Assembly (NCBI RefSeq): GCF_004571175.1 | Contig: NZ_CP038273.1 | Span: forward strand, 434,001 to 498,000 | From: Legionella israelensis | Lineage (GTDB): Bacteria > Pseudomonadota > Gammaproteobacteria > Legionellales > Legionellaceae | Direction: 5' to 3' | Length of the DNA: 64,000 bases | Shown here: positions 21,237-29,418 of the stretch, piece by piece | Numbering within the stretch: the stretch's first letter is position 1 | Layout: every line of letters begins with the position of its first letter | The notes under the pieces: model-generated | What the model saw: the letters and a program-made list of their open reading frames with translations, nothing else | Databases searched by the model: none | Told to the model about the DNA's origin: nothing | Program-made: the position numbers and the translations under genes

Positions 21237-22580
21237 ATGTTTAAAAAATCATCAGCTTATCAACCTGAAAAAACCTTAATGCCCATCCGAAATGACATGA
21301 GCATTTGCCAGAGTGATTATCCTCTAGATTGGTATCAAAAAGAATTCATTCCTTATGCCGAGGAATATCAAGCCTTACCCGATCGCAAGCTCACCACAGT
21401 TTTAAATTGGATGAAACCTTACATCAAAAAAGCTCAAGATCATTTTGGCGATCAATTGCTGCTCCTGGCACATTATTACATGGGTGGAGATATTGTTCGC
21501 CTTATTGAACAATTTGGTGGCCAGATTGGCGATTCTTATCAACTGGCCCTTATGGCAGCCAATCATCCGGAAAAATCAGTCATCATTGAATCGGCTGTTC
21601 ATTTTATGGCGGAATCTATCAGTATTCTGGCTCATTCCAATCAAAAGGTCTACATTACCAATCCCAAATCAGGTTGCACCATGGAGATGCTGGCTAAAGA
21701 TTTCATGGTGGAACCAGCCTTTCTTGATTTAAATGAACGTTATGGCTCAGAAAATATTTTGCCTGTTTGTTATATGAATACCTCAGGACGAGTGAAAGCG
21801 ATGACAGGTGCACAAGGAGGAGCAGTTTGCACCAGCTCGAACGTGAATAAAATTTTCCAATGGGCTTTAAAGCAAAATAAAAAAATTCTTTTTATACCTG
21901 ACCGACATATGGGAGAAAATGTGGCCTACTGGATGGGCATTAAACATCTGGCATACTGGCCTGGAGGCACGGAAGGTGCACATTATTCTCTTAATGCTCA
22001 GGATAAAAAAACACTAAATACCTTTGATAAGGCCGATTTAATCCTGTTTGCCAGTGAATGTGCCGTACACACTCATTACCAGCCTGAAATGTGTGATTAT
22101 TGGCATACCCAGGGTTACACAACCGTAGTTCACCCCGAATGTCGTAATGAGGTCATTCGTGTTGCCCAACACTCGGGTTCAACGGCTTTTATCTGGGATT
22201 TTGTTGTCCATGACCGGGCTGGTAGTAAACGTTATGCCATCGGCACTGAAAACCATATGGTGGAAAACGTAAAACAATACTGTAAACCTCTTGGCATTGA
22301 AGTGGTTAATCTGGCAGAAGCCCCAAAATCCCCTGACGAAAAAGGCATGGGTTGTGGTTGTGCAACCATGTCAAGAAATGACCCACCCCATCTGGTCGGA
22401 TTGCTTGACTTGTTACGTCAGGGGAAAACCATGTCATACAATGAAGTTAAAGCGGGAGATGTGGTCAATGAGTTTACCGGCAAAAGACATCGACTGTCCG
22501 CTCATGAACAGCAATGGGTAATTGACAATGCCAAAAAGGCATTGCAGATGATGATTGATATTACAGAAAATCACATCTAG
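21237..22580 (+). CDS. nadA: Quinolinate synthase A
   Basis: 447 residues. Condenses iminoaspartate with dihydroxyacetone phosphate to quinolinate. [4Fe-4S] cysteines are expected in PKSGCTMEML, VVHPECRNEV and MGCGCATMSRN; LAHYYMGGDIVRLIEQFGG and PDRHMGENVAYWMG are other conserved blocks. The N-terminus is longer than the minimal NadA, so a start at ATG 21279 or 21297 is possible. With nadB directly upstream and nadC in the same window the pathway to NaMN is complete. Confidence 0.94.
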   Translation: MFKKSSAYQPEKTLMPIRNDMSICQSDYPLDWYQKEFIPYAEEYQALPDRKLTTVLNWMKPYIKKAQDHFGDQLLLLAHYYMGGDIVRLIEQFGGQIGDSYQLALMAANHPEKSVIIESAVHFMAESISILAHSNQKVYITNPKSGCTMEMLAKDFMVEPAFLDLNERYGSENILPVCYMNTSGRVKAMTGAQGGAVCTSSNVNKIFQWALKQNKKILFIPDRHMGENVAYWMGIKHLAYWPGGTEGAHYSLNAQDKKTLNTFDKADLILFASECAVHTHYQPEMCDYWHTQGYTTVVHPECRNEVIRVAQHSGSTAFIWDFVVHDRAGSKRYAIGTENHMVENVKQYCKPLGIEVVNLAEAPKSPDEKGMGCGCATMSRNDPPHLVGLLDLLRQGKTMSYNEVKAGDVVNEFTGKRHRLSAHEQQWVIDNAKKALQMMIDITENHI

Positions 22581-22740
22581 CTCATGAGATCTAAAAAGCA
22601 AGACAATTATATTTTGCACAAGCAACCAGCGATTTTTAAATCATATAAAACCAAAGAATCCCTATGCTTGTCAGGAGCAGTATTGAAATTTTTATCAGCT
22701 TTTCGGACGCAAAAAAAGTTTTTTTCTTCTATAAAGGATA

Positions 22741-23115
22741 TTATTCCTCGGCCACATAAAACACACAAGAAGAAAGACTCTCACTGCAAACATAGCCTGC
22801 AGCCGTTCTAATCCAGTGATTATCCATTTGTGAAGGGATTTTTACCCTTACCGGCCACCAAATGGAATATTGCCCCACAGAATTCTGGTAAGTGCAGGAT
22901 ACTCCCCGCCCAATAACACCGGCTACCAGAATATTGGACCTTACAAAGCGGGTGTTTTCTTCTCCTTGTGGATGATTTGGAGAAAAGGGATTTTCCACCC
23001 AAGGAGCAGGAGGCTCACCCCATTGCAATGAGCTTGTTTGTGGGTCAGGGCAAATTTTTGCCAGAGACAGGCTGCTCCATAAACCAAACAGCAGCAATAG
23101 AAATAAGCTTCTCAT
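22741..23115 (-). CDS. Small secreted protein of unknown function
   Basis: 124 residues with a clear signal peptide (MRSLFLLLLFGLWSSLSLA, cleavage after about 19). The mature part has five cysteines, including CPDPQTSSLQWGEPPAPW and CTYQNSVGQYSIWWPVRV, suggesting a disulfide-bonded periplasmic or secreted protein. I do not recognise a family with certainty; it recalls small DUF3757-like Legionella proteins. It is not linked to nadA, which ends on the other strand. Confidence 0.6.
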   Translation of the reverse strand: MRSLFLLLLFGLWSSLSLAKICPDPQTSSLQWGEPPAPWVENPFSPNHPQGEENTRFVRSNILVAGVIGRGVSCTYQNSVGQYSIWWPVRVKIPSQMDNHWIRTAAGYVCSESLSSCVFYVAEE

Positions 23116-23240
23116 GTTTCTTTTTCCTTTTTAGACGACCGACAATCCGTACCATAAATATTTTCAGCAAAAGATAAAGATGCAAAATGTCAGAGACAAT
23201 ATAAGATTTAATCTTATCAACAGTTCATGGAAAAACAAAA

Positions 23241-23660
23241 TCACTGAATAATAAAATCTTCCCCTGTTCCTGGTACCAGATTCCAGAGACAATTTGCACC
23301 ATGATAATTTAACACCTTTATTTCAGGCTGAGCCGGTCCTGTAGCTGAGATAACGAAGACACAGGCTTTGGATTGAAAACCTTTATCCTCATTAACAGCC
23401 GTCAGCGTATAGGCAATGTTAAAATCGGCATCTTTTGCAAAACCGAAGCCATATTTTAGGGGTTGCTCTTTAGTAATATCTTTTGTCTTTATCTCATGAC
23501 AAGTCTCATCGACAAAATATCCTTGCTGACTGATAACCTGTAAATTCAACTTCCATGTTCCCTCCTTTGCAGAAACATTGTGCCAAGTATGAACATTACA
23601 TCCTAAAGCAAAAACATCTGCCACCACGCAATATAATATTATTGATAAAATATTTTTCAT
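23241..23660 (-). CDS. Small secreted protein of unknown function
   Basis: About 139 residues from ATG 23660, chosen for a GGGAG ribosome site and a proper signal peptide (MKNILSIILYCVVADVFA). The mature part has four cysteines (GCNVHTWHN, DETCHEIK, KACVFVIS, ANCLWNLV), consistent with two disulfides and a beta-rich fold. Function unknown. Like its neighbour it faces toward nadA. The gap up to the tRNA (23661-23887) shows no gene. Confidence 0.6.
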   Translation of the reverse strand: MKNILSIILYCVVADVFALGCNVHTWHNVSAKEGTWKLNLQVISQQGYFVDETCHEIKTKDITKEQPLKYGFGFAKDADFNIAYTLTAVNEDKGFQSKACVFVISATGPAQPEIKVLNYHGANCLWNLVPGTGEDFIIQ

Positions 23661-23887
23661 TAGATCTACTCCCTGAGAATAAAAACGATAAAAAATGTAA
23701 ATGAGAATCATTTTTATTTCAATAGACATCGTTCAAAAAATTGCTGCCGAGAGAAAATACCTGAAGAGAAAACGGGGACGGAATTTCAGCATAGACATCC
23801 GTATATGAGGACTTAAGCTGCCGGATACAATTCTTCATGCAGTGTGTTTCAGAAAGAAATCTAAGAAAAAATAATTACCATAAGTTA

Positions 23888-23915
23888 TTGTGAGCTCGTA
23901 TTTCTTTGGTATAAT
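23888..23915 (+). promoter_or_regulatory. Promoter of tRNA-Leu
   Basis: A perfect -10 hexamer TATAAT at 23910-23915 lies 10 bases before the tRNA. A -35-like TTGTGA at 23888-23893 is spaced 16 bases from it. Typical sigma-70 tRNA promoter. Confidence 0.65.
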
Positions 23916-23925
23916 GTCCGCCTGT

Positions 23926-24012
23926 GCCGGGGTGGCGGAACTGGTAGACGCGCCGGATTCAAAATCCGGTGGTGGTGACACCGTGTGGGTTCGACTCCCA
24001 CCCTCGGTACCA
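23926..24012 (+). tRNA. tRNA-Leu(CAA)
   Basis: An 87-base class II tRNA with a long variable arm. Acceptor GCCGGGG pairs with CCTCGGT, allowing two G-U pairs. D-arm sequence GGCGGAACTGGTAGACGC; anticodon stem CCGGA/TCCGG with loop TTCAAAA gives anticodon CAA (codon UUG). T-arm is GTGGG-TTCGACT-CCCAC, and CCA is encoded at 24010-24012. Its 3' part is the attachment site of the element that follows. Confidence 0.95.
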
Positions 24013-24014
24013 TT
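23988..24014 (+). other. attL of the integrated element (tRNA-Leu 3' end)
   Basis: GGTTCGACTCCCACCCTCG is shared exactly with 37357-37375. At the tRNA the next bases are GTACCATT, while at 37376 they are TACCATT, so the distal copy lacks one G. Integration in the T-arm and acceptor end of a tRNA is typical of tyrosine integrases. Confidence 0.8.
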
Positions 24015-24147
24015 GAGCGATTTTATAACAATCCTCAACGGTTCGCAAAAGTACGTAATACATTGATTGTTATTGAAAAAATAGTGACTTCTTCTTCTCA
24101 AATTATTCTCAACTACTCGTTAATTTTCGTATTTAACCGTGCATACT

Positions 24148-24168
24148 TTGGGTAAGATTTTGGGTAAG
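24148..24168 (+). repeat. Left arm-type repeat pair
   Basis: TTGGGTAAG at 24148-24156 and again at 24160-24168, a 12-base period. The same pair with the same spacing occurs at 37287-37307 near the other end. Paired short direct repeats just inside both att sites are the usual form of integrase arm-binding sites. The rest of 24013-24221 shows no gene. Confidence 0.55.
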
Positions 24169-24221
24169 GTTTTTTGGTTTTTTACCCTTCTCAAGGTTGC
24201 CGTTAGTTGAGGTAATTAGTC

Positions 24222-25409
24222 ATGTTAACTGATTTGAAGATTCAGCGGCTTAAAGTCGAACAAGGTAAAACCAAACGCCACAAAGATCGTGATGGCTTAA
24301 GCTTGGAAGTCAGAGCAAGCGGCAAAAAAGTATTTATCTTTCGCTTTCAATGGAACAAAAAACCACAGACTATCACCTTGGGTAATTATCCATCTCTAAG
24401 TCTCGCAGAAGCACGAAACCAAGTTCTGGTATATAGAGAGTCAATTGATAAAGGAATTGATCCCAGACAATCTGATGAAGCTGAGAACGATAGCAAAATG
24501 ACATTTAGAGTCATAGCAGAACAATGGCATCAAAAGAACAATCACCGTTGGAAAGAAGTCACCCGTAACCGCCATTATAAAAGTCTGGCGCGTGATGTTT
24601 ATCCCTTTATTGGAGAAAAATCAATTGATGACATCACCAAAAATGATCTACTGCAAATCATTCAGCCTCATGAATTAAAAGGACACCATGAAATAGCGCA
24701 CCGCTTACATGATCGATTACAAAGTATTTTCGAGTTTGCTGTTGGTGCGTCTTTAACAGAAAACTACCCTTTCATTGGCTTAAAGAAAGCTTTATCACCT
24801 AAACCCAGGGTAACAAACCAACCAGCTATAAGACCGAATGAAGCCCATGAAATGCTTGAAGTTATCAAAAATAGCCATGCAACAAAAATAAATAAAATTT
24901 ATATCGAATTGCTCGCTCACCTATTCACTAGACCATCAGAGTTAAGGCTGGCTCAATGGTCTGAATTTAATTTACAACAAGCGGAATGGCATATCCCTGC
25001 TGATCGCATGAAAATGGCAGCAGCCCATTGGGTTCCCCTTTCTCCACACGTCATAAAGCTTTTAAAAGAATTAAGACTATTGACGGGCTTCACGCCTTAT
25101 CTTTTTAACTCCCCCACTGCAAAAAAGTCACAACCAATAAGTGAAACCAGTGCACGCAAATTATTACACCATACTGGTTATAAAGATCGTCATACATTAC
25201 ACGGTTTTCGTGCTTTAGCTTCAACGGTATTGCATGAGCAAAGCCATTTTAGAACAGATGCTATAGAAGCCCAGCTTGCACATAAGGTACAGGGTGTTCG
25301 TGGCGTTTATTTACGTGCAGATTTTAAACAGGAACGAAAAGAATTAATGCTTTGGTACAGCAGCTGGTTAAATATTAATGCCAAAGCCAAATTAGAAAAA
25401 GTTCAATAA
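24222..25409 (+). CDS. Tyrosine integrase (P4-like)
   Basis: 395 residues. The N-terminal DUF4102-type arm-binding domain is DRDGLSLEVRASGKKVFIF and ITLGNYPSLSLAEARNQV (residues 22-70), then a SAM-like core-binding domain (about 90-180), then the catalytic domain: Arg in LFTRPSELRLAQWSEF, His and Arg in HTLHGFRALASTVLHE, His in AQLAHKVQ, and Tyr in GVYLRADF. All catalytic residues are present. It directs integration at the adjacent tRNA-Leu and reads away from it. An unknown gene follows after 14 bases. Confidence 0.93.
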   Translation: MLTDLKIQRLKVEQGKTKRHKDRDGLSLEVRASGKKVFIFRFQWNKKPQTITLGNYPSLSLAEARNQVLVYRESIDKGIDPRQSDEAENDSKMTFRVIAEQWHQKNNHRWKEVTRNRHYKSLARDVYPFIGEKSIDDITKNDLLQIIQPHELKGHHEIAHRLHDRLQSIFEFAVGASLTENYPFIGLKKALSPKPRVTNQPAIRPNEAHEMLEVIKNSHATKINKIYIELLAHLFTRPSELRLAQWSEFNLQQAEWHIPADRMKMAAAHWVPLSPHVIKLLKELRLLTGFTPYLFNSPTAKKSQPISETSARKLLHHTGYKDRHTLHGFRALASTVLHEQSHFRTDAIEAQLAHKVQGVRGVYLRADFKQERKELMLWYSSWLNINAKAKLEKVQ

Positions 25410-25423
25410 GACAGAGAACACCA

Positions 25424-26356
25424 ATGAATTCTATGATCAAATACCATCTTTCAGAAGATGAAATATCAAATTCTTTTACTCATAAATGGCTCGAAGATTT
25501 AAATAACAGAACTATTCAAAAATTAGGTAAAACCCCTGCCAAAGCCAAGGATGAACTAATAGTATTTATTAAGAAGAAAAACATAAAAACATCCAACCCA
25601 GAAAAGCTAGCTCAACTCATTATTACTCTTTGGACACGACATAAGCTAGCTGTAGACATGATTGAGAGTCCTGAATTTAAGAAAGAAAGGAGAAAGTTAG
25701 AAAGCAACATTAATAGAACAAAACAACTTATAGAACAAATTAATAAAACAAAACAAACATGCGCAATACCTTATATGCTTAATTTGGATTTAAATATTTC
25801 ATTTGATTATGATGCTCTAACCAAAGCCAACCAAGAATACATTGATTATCTTGAATTGTCTTTAAGACAATATTTTGGCCGAGGAACGTGCTCAACTGGT
25901 AAAGACAAGATCCAAGAACTTGCTATATTTACGATGTTTTATATTGGTGAAGAGTTACTTAACCTGAAAAAAATAGGCAAGCCCAGCCCTCTATTTTCTT
26001 TTATTAAAATATTGCTAAATATTCACGATAACTCAAACACGGGAATATTGGGGGAGGATAAACTATCAAAATACTATAAAAATTACAGAGCGGAACTTAG
26101 GGTGTGTCTAGAAACGCCTTTTGTATCAGGAAAACGGTTAAATACAAATTATTCTATTACGACCTACCAAGATGGCTGGCTAGTTCAAATACAAAATGGA
26201 AATGAAAAACGAGAATATTTTGTACCATGTGAAACACACGAGGGAGTAGTCAGGCTATTGAATTTTATATATAGAAGAAACATACCAGACCATAAAATAA
26301 CAATGGGTCTCTTTGATATTGAGATCCTTTCTGAAATTATCAACTTAACCATCTGA
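25424..26356 (+). CDS. Unknown protein next to the integrase
   Basis: 310 residues; I do not recognise it. It is lysine- and asparagine-rich, with a helical segment around 85-112 (KKERRKLESNINRTKQLIEQ) that may be a coiled coil. No signal peptide, membrane segment or catalytic motif is evident. It begins 14 bases after int and is probably co-transcribed. In satellites this place often holds accessory or host-interference genes, but no function can be read from the sequence. Confidence 0.6.
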   Translation: MNSMIKYHLSEDEISNSFTHKWLEDLNNRTIQKLGKTPAKAKDELIVFIKKKNIKTSNPEKLAQLIITLWTRHKLAVDMIESPEFKKERRKLESNINRTKQLIEQINKTKQTCAIPYMLNLDLNISFDYDALTKANQEYIDYLELSLRQYFGRGTCSTGKDKIQELAIFTMFYIGEELLNLKKIGKPSPLFSFIKILLNIHDNSNTGILGEDKLSKYYKNYRAELRVCLETPFVSGKRLNTNYSITTYQDGWLVQIQNGNEKREYFVPCETHEGVVRLLNFIYRRNIPDHKITMGLFDIEILSEIINLTI

Positions 26357-26488
26357 ACAAAATTAATACTATCCTGCTTGACGAGGGCGGTATTTTGTCT
26401 CGTCAGGCATTCTCATACATTTCATACGCACTCATAATCACTCACGAGAATGATTTTAAGAAGAAATCACTATTTTTAGGAGATTTAT

Positions 26489-26683
26489 ATGAGTGAATTA
26501 CCAATATTGCTTTATCCAAACCAAGCTCAAAAATTTTTAGGTGTAAAAGCCACGAAATTTTATGAGCTCCTGCAAACTCCAGGATTTCCTAAACCTAGAT
26601 CCCCTCTTGGGAAACGTCCTATGTATTTGAGAAAAGAACTTGAGGCATGGGCTGAATCTGGTTATGTCCGTAAACTGCTGTAA
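26489..26683 (+). CDS. AlpA-like regulator, C-terminus rewritten by IS256
   Basis: A 64-residue MerR/AlpA-type DNA-binding protein: LYPNQAQKFLGVKATKFYEL is the helix-turn-helix, followed by PGFPKPRSPLGKRPMYLRKE and LEAWAESG. AlpA proteins in P4-like elements activate or help excise. TTTAGGAGA precedes the ATG. The last six residues (YVRKLL) come from the IS end. Joining 26489-26659 to 28062-28106 restores a 71-residue frame ending ESLAKVNGKHDENQNG, whose stop overlaps the next gene's start (ATGGATAA). Confidence 0.8.
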   Translation: MSELPILLYPNQAQKFLGVKATKFYELLQTPGFPKPRSPLGKRPMYLRKELEAWAESGYVRKLL

Positions 26684-28053
26684 ATTCAGGTTGACTTTTT
26701 AGGAGTGGAGTCATCGCTAAAATTCGGTACTATTGAGTTGTGAAAAACAATAACTATCGAAGGAGATTAGCGATGACGGATTACAATATTACAGTTGGAA
26801 AGGAATTGCTTCCAGAACTTTTATCAAGCCAGGATGGGCTCGCAAAGCTTGTTGAAGGTGTATTGAATCAGGTATTGGAGGCACAGGTGTCAGAAAGTCT
26901 GGGAGCAGACAAGCATGAACGTTCAGGTGAACGTATAGGCTATCGTAACGGTTACCGTCCAAGACAACTATACACTCGTGTGGGACCAGTCACTCTTCAA
27001 GTGCCGCAGACACGTGATGGCTCTTTTTCTACCGATATTTTTAAGCGCTATCAACGCAGTGAGCAGGCTTTTGTATTGGCTCTGATGGAAATGGTTGTTA
27101 ATGGCGTATCAACCAGAAAAGTTAATAACATTACTGAAGAACTTTGCGGTGCTAGTTTTTCAAAGTCAACCGTCAGTCAACTGTGTTCTGGTCTTGATGC
27201 AAGAGTCAGAGCCTTCAACGAGCGTCGGTTTGATGGTGACAACTACCCATTTATCATGGTTGATGCGATGTTTATCAAGTGTCGTGATGGTGACAGAGTC
27301 GTGTCTCGAGCAGCCTTGACCATCTCGGGTATCAGAAGTGATGGCTACCGTGAAATACTGGGCCTTCGCATTGGTGACACTGAGAGCTATGCTACATGGG
27401 ATGAAGCGTTTAAATGGCTAAAATCTCGTGGGCTAAAAGGCGTGATGTATGTTGTGTCAGACCAGCATGCAGGGCTTGTGGAAGCGGCTAGAAAGCACTT
27501 TCAAGGTGCAACCTGGCAACGATGCCAAGTTCACTTGATGCGCAACATCCTCGGGCACTGCTCTGTCAGACACCGCAAAGATGTTGCTGAAAAGGCAAAG
27601 CTTGTTTTTCAGGCACCTGATATGGAAGAAGCCAGGCGTAGACGCGATGATTTTATTGATGCCTTTGAGAAAAAAGCACCAAAATCAGTTACCTGCCTTG
27701 AGGAGGCTTTTGACGATGCCATGGTAGTTATGGCGTTGCCGGAGAAATACAGGAAGCGACTTCGCACCACCAACATGCAAGAGCGAATTAACGAGGAAAT
27801 CAGGCGCCGAGAACGAGTGATAAGGATATTTCCTAATGATGATTCTGCATGGCGGCTGATTGGCGCTTTATTAGCTGAACAAAACGAGCAGTGGCAATCA
27901 AGGCGTTATCTTAATATGGACGAATTTAATGACTGGCTGGCTGAGAATGAAGCCGGAAAGTCTAATGTTGTAGGGATGAATGCTTTGACTAAATAACGTA
28001 CTAACTTGATAGGCTGAATTAATGGGAATTTACAGCACTTTTTGGACTTGACC
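26660..28053 (+). mobile_element. IS256-family element, copy 1
   Basis: 1,394 bp. The ends are imperfect 28-bp inverted repeats: GGTTATGTCCGTAAACTG left, and GGTCAAGTCCAAAAAGTG read inward from the right, both continuing CTGTAAATTC. An 8-bp duplication CTGAATCT lies at 26652-26659 and 28054-28061. An identical-length copy in the opposite orientation is at 61791-63184. Inserted in the AlpA-like gene. Confidence 0.93.
26773..27996 (+). CDS. IS256-family (mutator-type) transposase
   Basis: About 407 residues from ATG 26773 (MTDYNITVGKELL) with AAGGAGA upstream. Mutator-type blocks are GYRNGYRPRQLYTRVGPVTL, the first Asp in FIMVDAMFIKCR, the second in YVVSDQHAGLVEAARKHF, then WQRCQVHLMRNIL and the final Glu region TTNMQERINEEIRRRERVIR. 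Intact, and identical to the product at 61848-63071. Confidence 0.93.
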   Translation: MTDYNITVGKELLPELLSSQDGLAKLVEGVLNQVLEAQVSESLGADKHERSGERIGYRNGYRPRQLYTRVGPVTLQVPQTRDGSFSTDIFKRYQRSEQAFVLALMEMVVNGVSTRKVNNITEELCGASFSKSTVSQLCSGLDARVRAFNERRFDGDNYPFIMVDAMFIKCRDGDRVVSRAALTISGIRSDGYREILGLRIGDTESYATWDEAFKWLKSRGLKGVMYVVSDQHAGLVEAARKHFQGATWQRCQVHLMRNILGHCSVRHRKDVAEKAKLVFQAPDMEEARRRRDDFIDAFEKKAPKSVTCLEEAFDDAMVVMALPEKYRKRLRTTNMQERINEEIRRRERVIRIFPNDDSAWRLIGALLAEQNEQWQSRRYLNMDEFNDWLAENEAGKSNVVGMNALTK

Positions 28054-28098
28054 CTGAATCTCTTGCAAAAGTGAATGGAAAGCATGATGAGAATCAAA

Positions 28099-28404
28099 AT
28101 GGATAAAAAAAGCCCAGATAATCTGGGCCAAAATAGATCATCCAAGCGTCCTTATAATAATACAGCCTCTCAAAGAGCAAGAATCATAAGGCACTTTCAA
28201 GAAAAGTCGCCTCGATTATCAACAATTCAAGCTCGAGAACAATATGGGATTTTACACCCTGGAGGCCGCATTATGGAACTTAGAAATAAGGGATATCAAA
28301 TTGATACGCATTGGATAAGGGAGACAGATTCAAACGGTGTTTTGCATCGGATAGGTCTTTATGTCTATCACGGAGGAAACAAGGAGGCTAGTCATGACAA
28401 ATAA
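28099..28404 (+). CDS. Helix-turn-helix protein (HTH_39-like)
   Basis: 101 residues from ATG 28099. SQRARIIRHFQEKSPRLSTI then AREQYGILHPGGRIMELRNK and GYQIDTHWI match the winged-helix form common in phages and satellites. It shares eight bases with the original AlpA stop and overlaps the next gene (ATG 28394), so the three were a tightly coupled regulatory run. The IS256 insertion may now separate it from its promoter. Confidence 0.7.
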   Translation: MDKKSPDNLGQNRSSKRPYNNTASQRARIIRHFQEKSPRLSTIQAREQYGILHPGGRIMELRNKGYQIDTHWIRETDSNGVLHRIGLYVYHGGNKEASHDK

Positions 28405-28615
28405 CTGTGACGTTCAAACTTTTGTTGACTATAAATCTGAAATTAAAAAATTGCATGACTATTACTGTTGCATTAATCAGGCCACACGGCTTAATGACAG
28501 TAAAACAGCAATGACATTAATCAAAAATTCTCTGTCTGGACTTAATGCAAGTATTAAGGCACTTGAGTCAGGCATTGAGGAAGGGGGCTTATTATGTCAA
28601 GAATCAGGACAATAA
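28394..28615 (+). CDS. Small unknown protein of the satellite
   Basis: 73 residues from ATG 28394 (MTNNCDVQTFVDYKSEIK), chosen for AAGGAGG eight bases upstream. Mostly helical, no recognised domain. It overlaps the HTH gene by 11 bases and the replication gene by 22 bases, which supports its being real. Confidence 0.6.
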   Translation: MTNNCDVQTFVDYKSEIKKLHDYYCCINQATRLNDSKTAMTLIKNSLSGLNASIKALESGIEEGGLLCQESGQ

Positions 28616-29418
28616 AACCTGAGTTTTGGTCAAGCGAGCAGGTAGTTTCCTGCTCACCAAGTGCCAGATTACTTTTTATTGGATTATGGAATTTTTGTGA
28701 TGACAATGGTGTACATCAAGCCTCATTTGTACGCCTAAAAGCGGAAGTATTTCCATGTGATGACTTCACAACTAAAGACATTGAGCTTATGGTTCATGAA
28801 CTTATTCAAAAAAGACTTCTTTATGAGTATAAGGTTGATGATACCAGATATTGGATTGTTACTGGCTGGCGAAAACACCAACGCATCGACAAACCAACTA
28901 AAAAACACCCTCTCCCAGACAAATTCGATGATAATTCTAATAGTGCTATAGGATTGGTATGTAATTCCTCTCAGATTAGTTGTGAATCATTCGATGAGTC
29001 CTCGACCACGGAATGGAAAGGAATGGAAGGGAAAGGAAAGGATAAATATATATGTGAAGTTAAAACTTCACCTGAAGATCTTTCTGAGCCTTATTCTATT
29101 GCAACCAAAGAAGTATTTGAGTACTGGAAAACAATCATGAATCATCCTCGTGCCAAATTAGATAACAAACGAAAACGTGTAATCACTAATGCTTTGAAGT
29201 TAGGCTACAGCCTTTTTGATCTCAAAAAAGCCATTGATGGTTGCGCCAATACCTCATACAACATGGGTAAGAATGAGAATAATCAGGTTTATGATGATAT
29301 TGGATTAATTCTGCGCGATGCTGACCATATTGAGCGGTTTATCAATAACGCTTGTCAGGAAGATGGTGAAAGCAAATCAGTTAGTAACTCGCAAAGTTTA
29401 ATGGCAGGAGTGCTCTAA
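28594..29418 (+). CDS. Phage-type replication protein
   Basis: 274 residues. The opening MSRIRTIKPEFWSSEQVVSC then LLFIGLWNFCDDNG and KHQRIDKPTKKH are typical of phage replisome organiser / replication initiation proteins. The C-terminal part from about 165 (EVFEYWKTIMNHPRAKLDNK) resembles the helical tail of such proteins. Its stop TAA overlaps the ATG of the primase-helicase (TAATG), so the two form a replication module. It probably recruits the helicase to an origin nearby; the origin is not identified. Confidence 0.72.
   Translation: MSRIRTIKPEFWSSEQVVSCSPSARLLFIGLWNFCDDNGVHQASFVRLKAEVFPCDDFTTKDIELMVHELIQKRLLYEYKVDDTRYWIVTGWRKHQRIDKPTKKHPLPDKFDDNSNSAIGLVCNSSQISCESFDESSTTEWKGMEGKGKDKYICEVKTSPEDLSEPYSIATKEVFEYWKTIMNHPRAKLDNKRKRVITNALKLGYSLFDLKKAIDGCANTSYNMGKNENNQVYDDIGLILRDADHIERFINNACQEDGESKSVSNSQSLMAGVL

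Noticed and set aside
22584-22811. A 75-codon plus-strand open frame after nadA
   Set aside because: It overlaps the end of the better supported secreted protein gene and reads as low-complexity basic sequence.
23835-24101. An 88-codon minus-strand frame across the tRNA
   Set aside because: It is the antisense of tRNA-Leu and its flanks.
26660-28053. First placed the IS256 ends at GCTGTAAATTC
   Set aside because: The two copies share 17 more bases on each side, those bases extend the inverted repeat, and only the larger element leaves a matching 8-bp duplication at copy 1.
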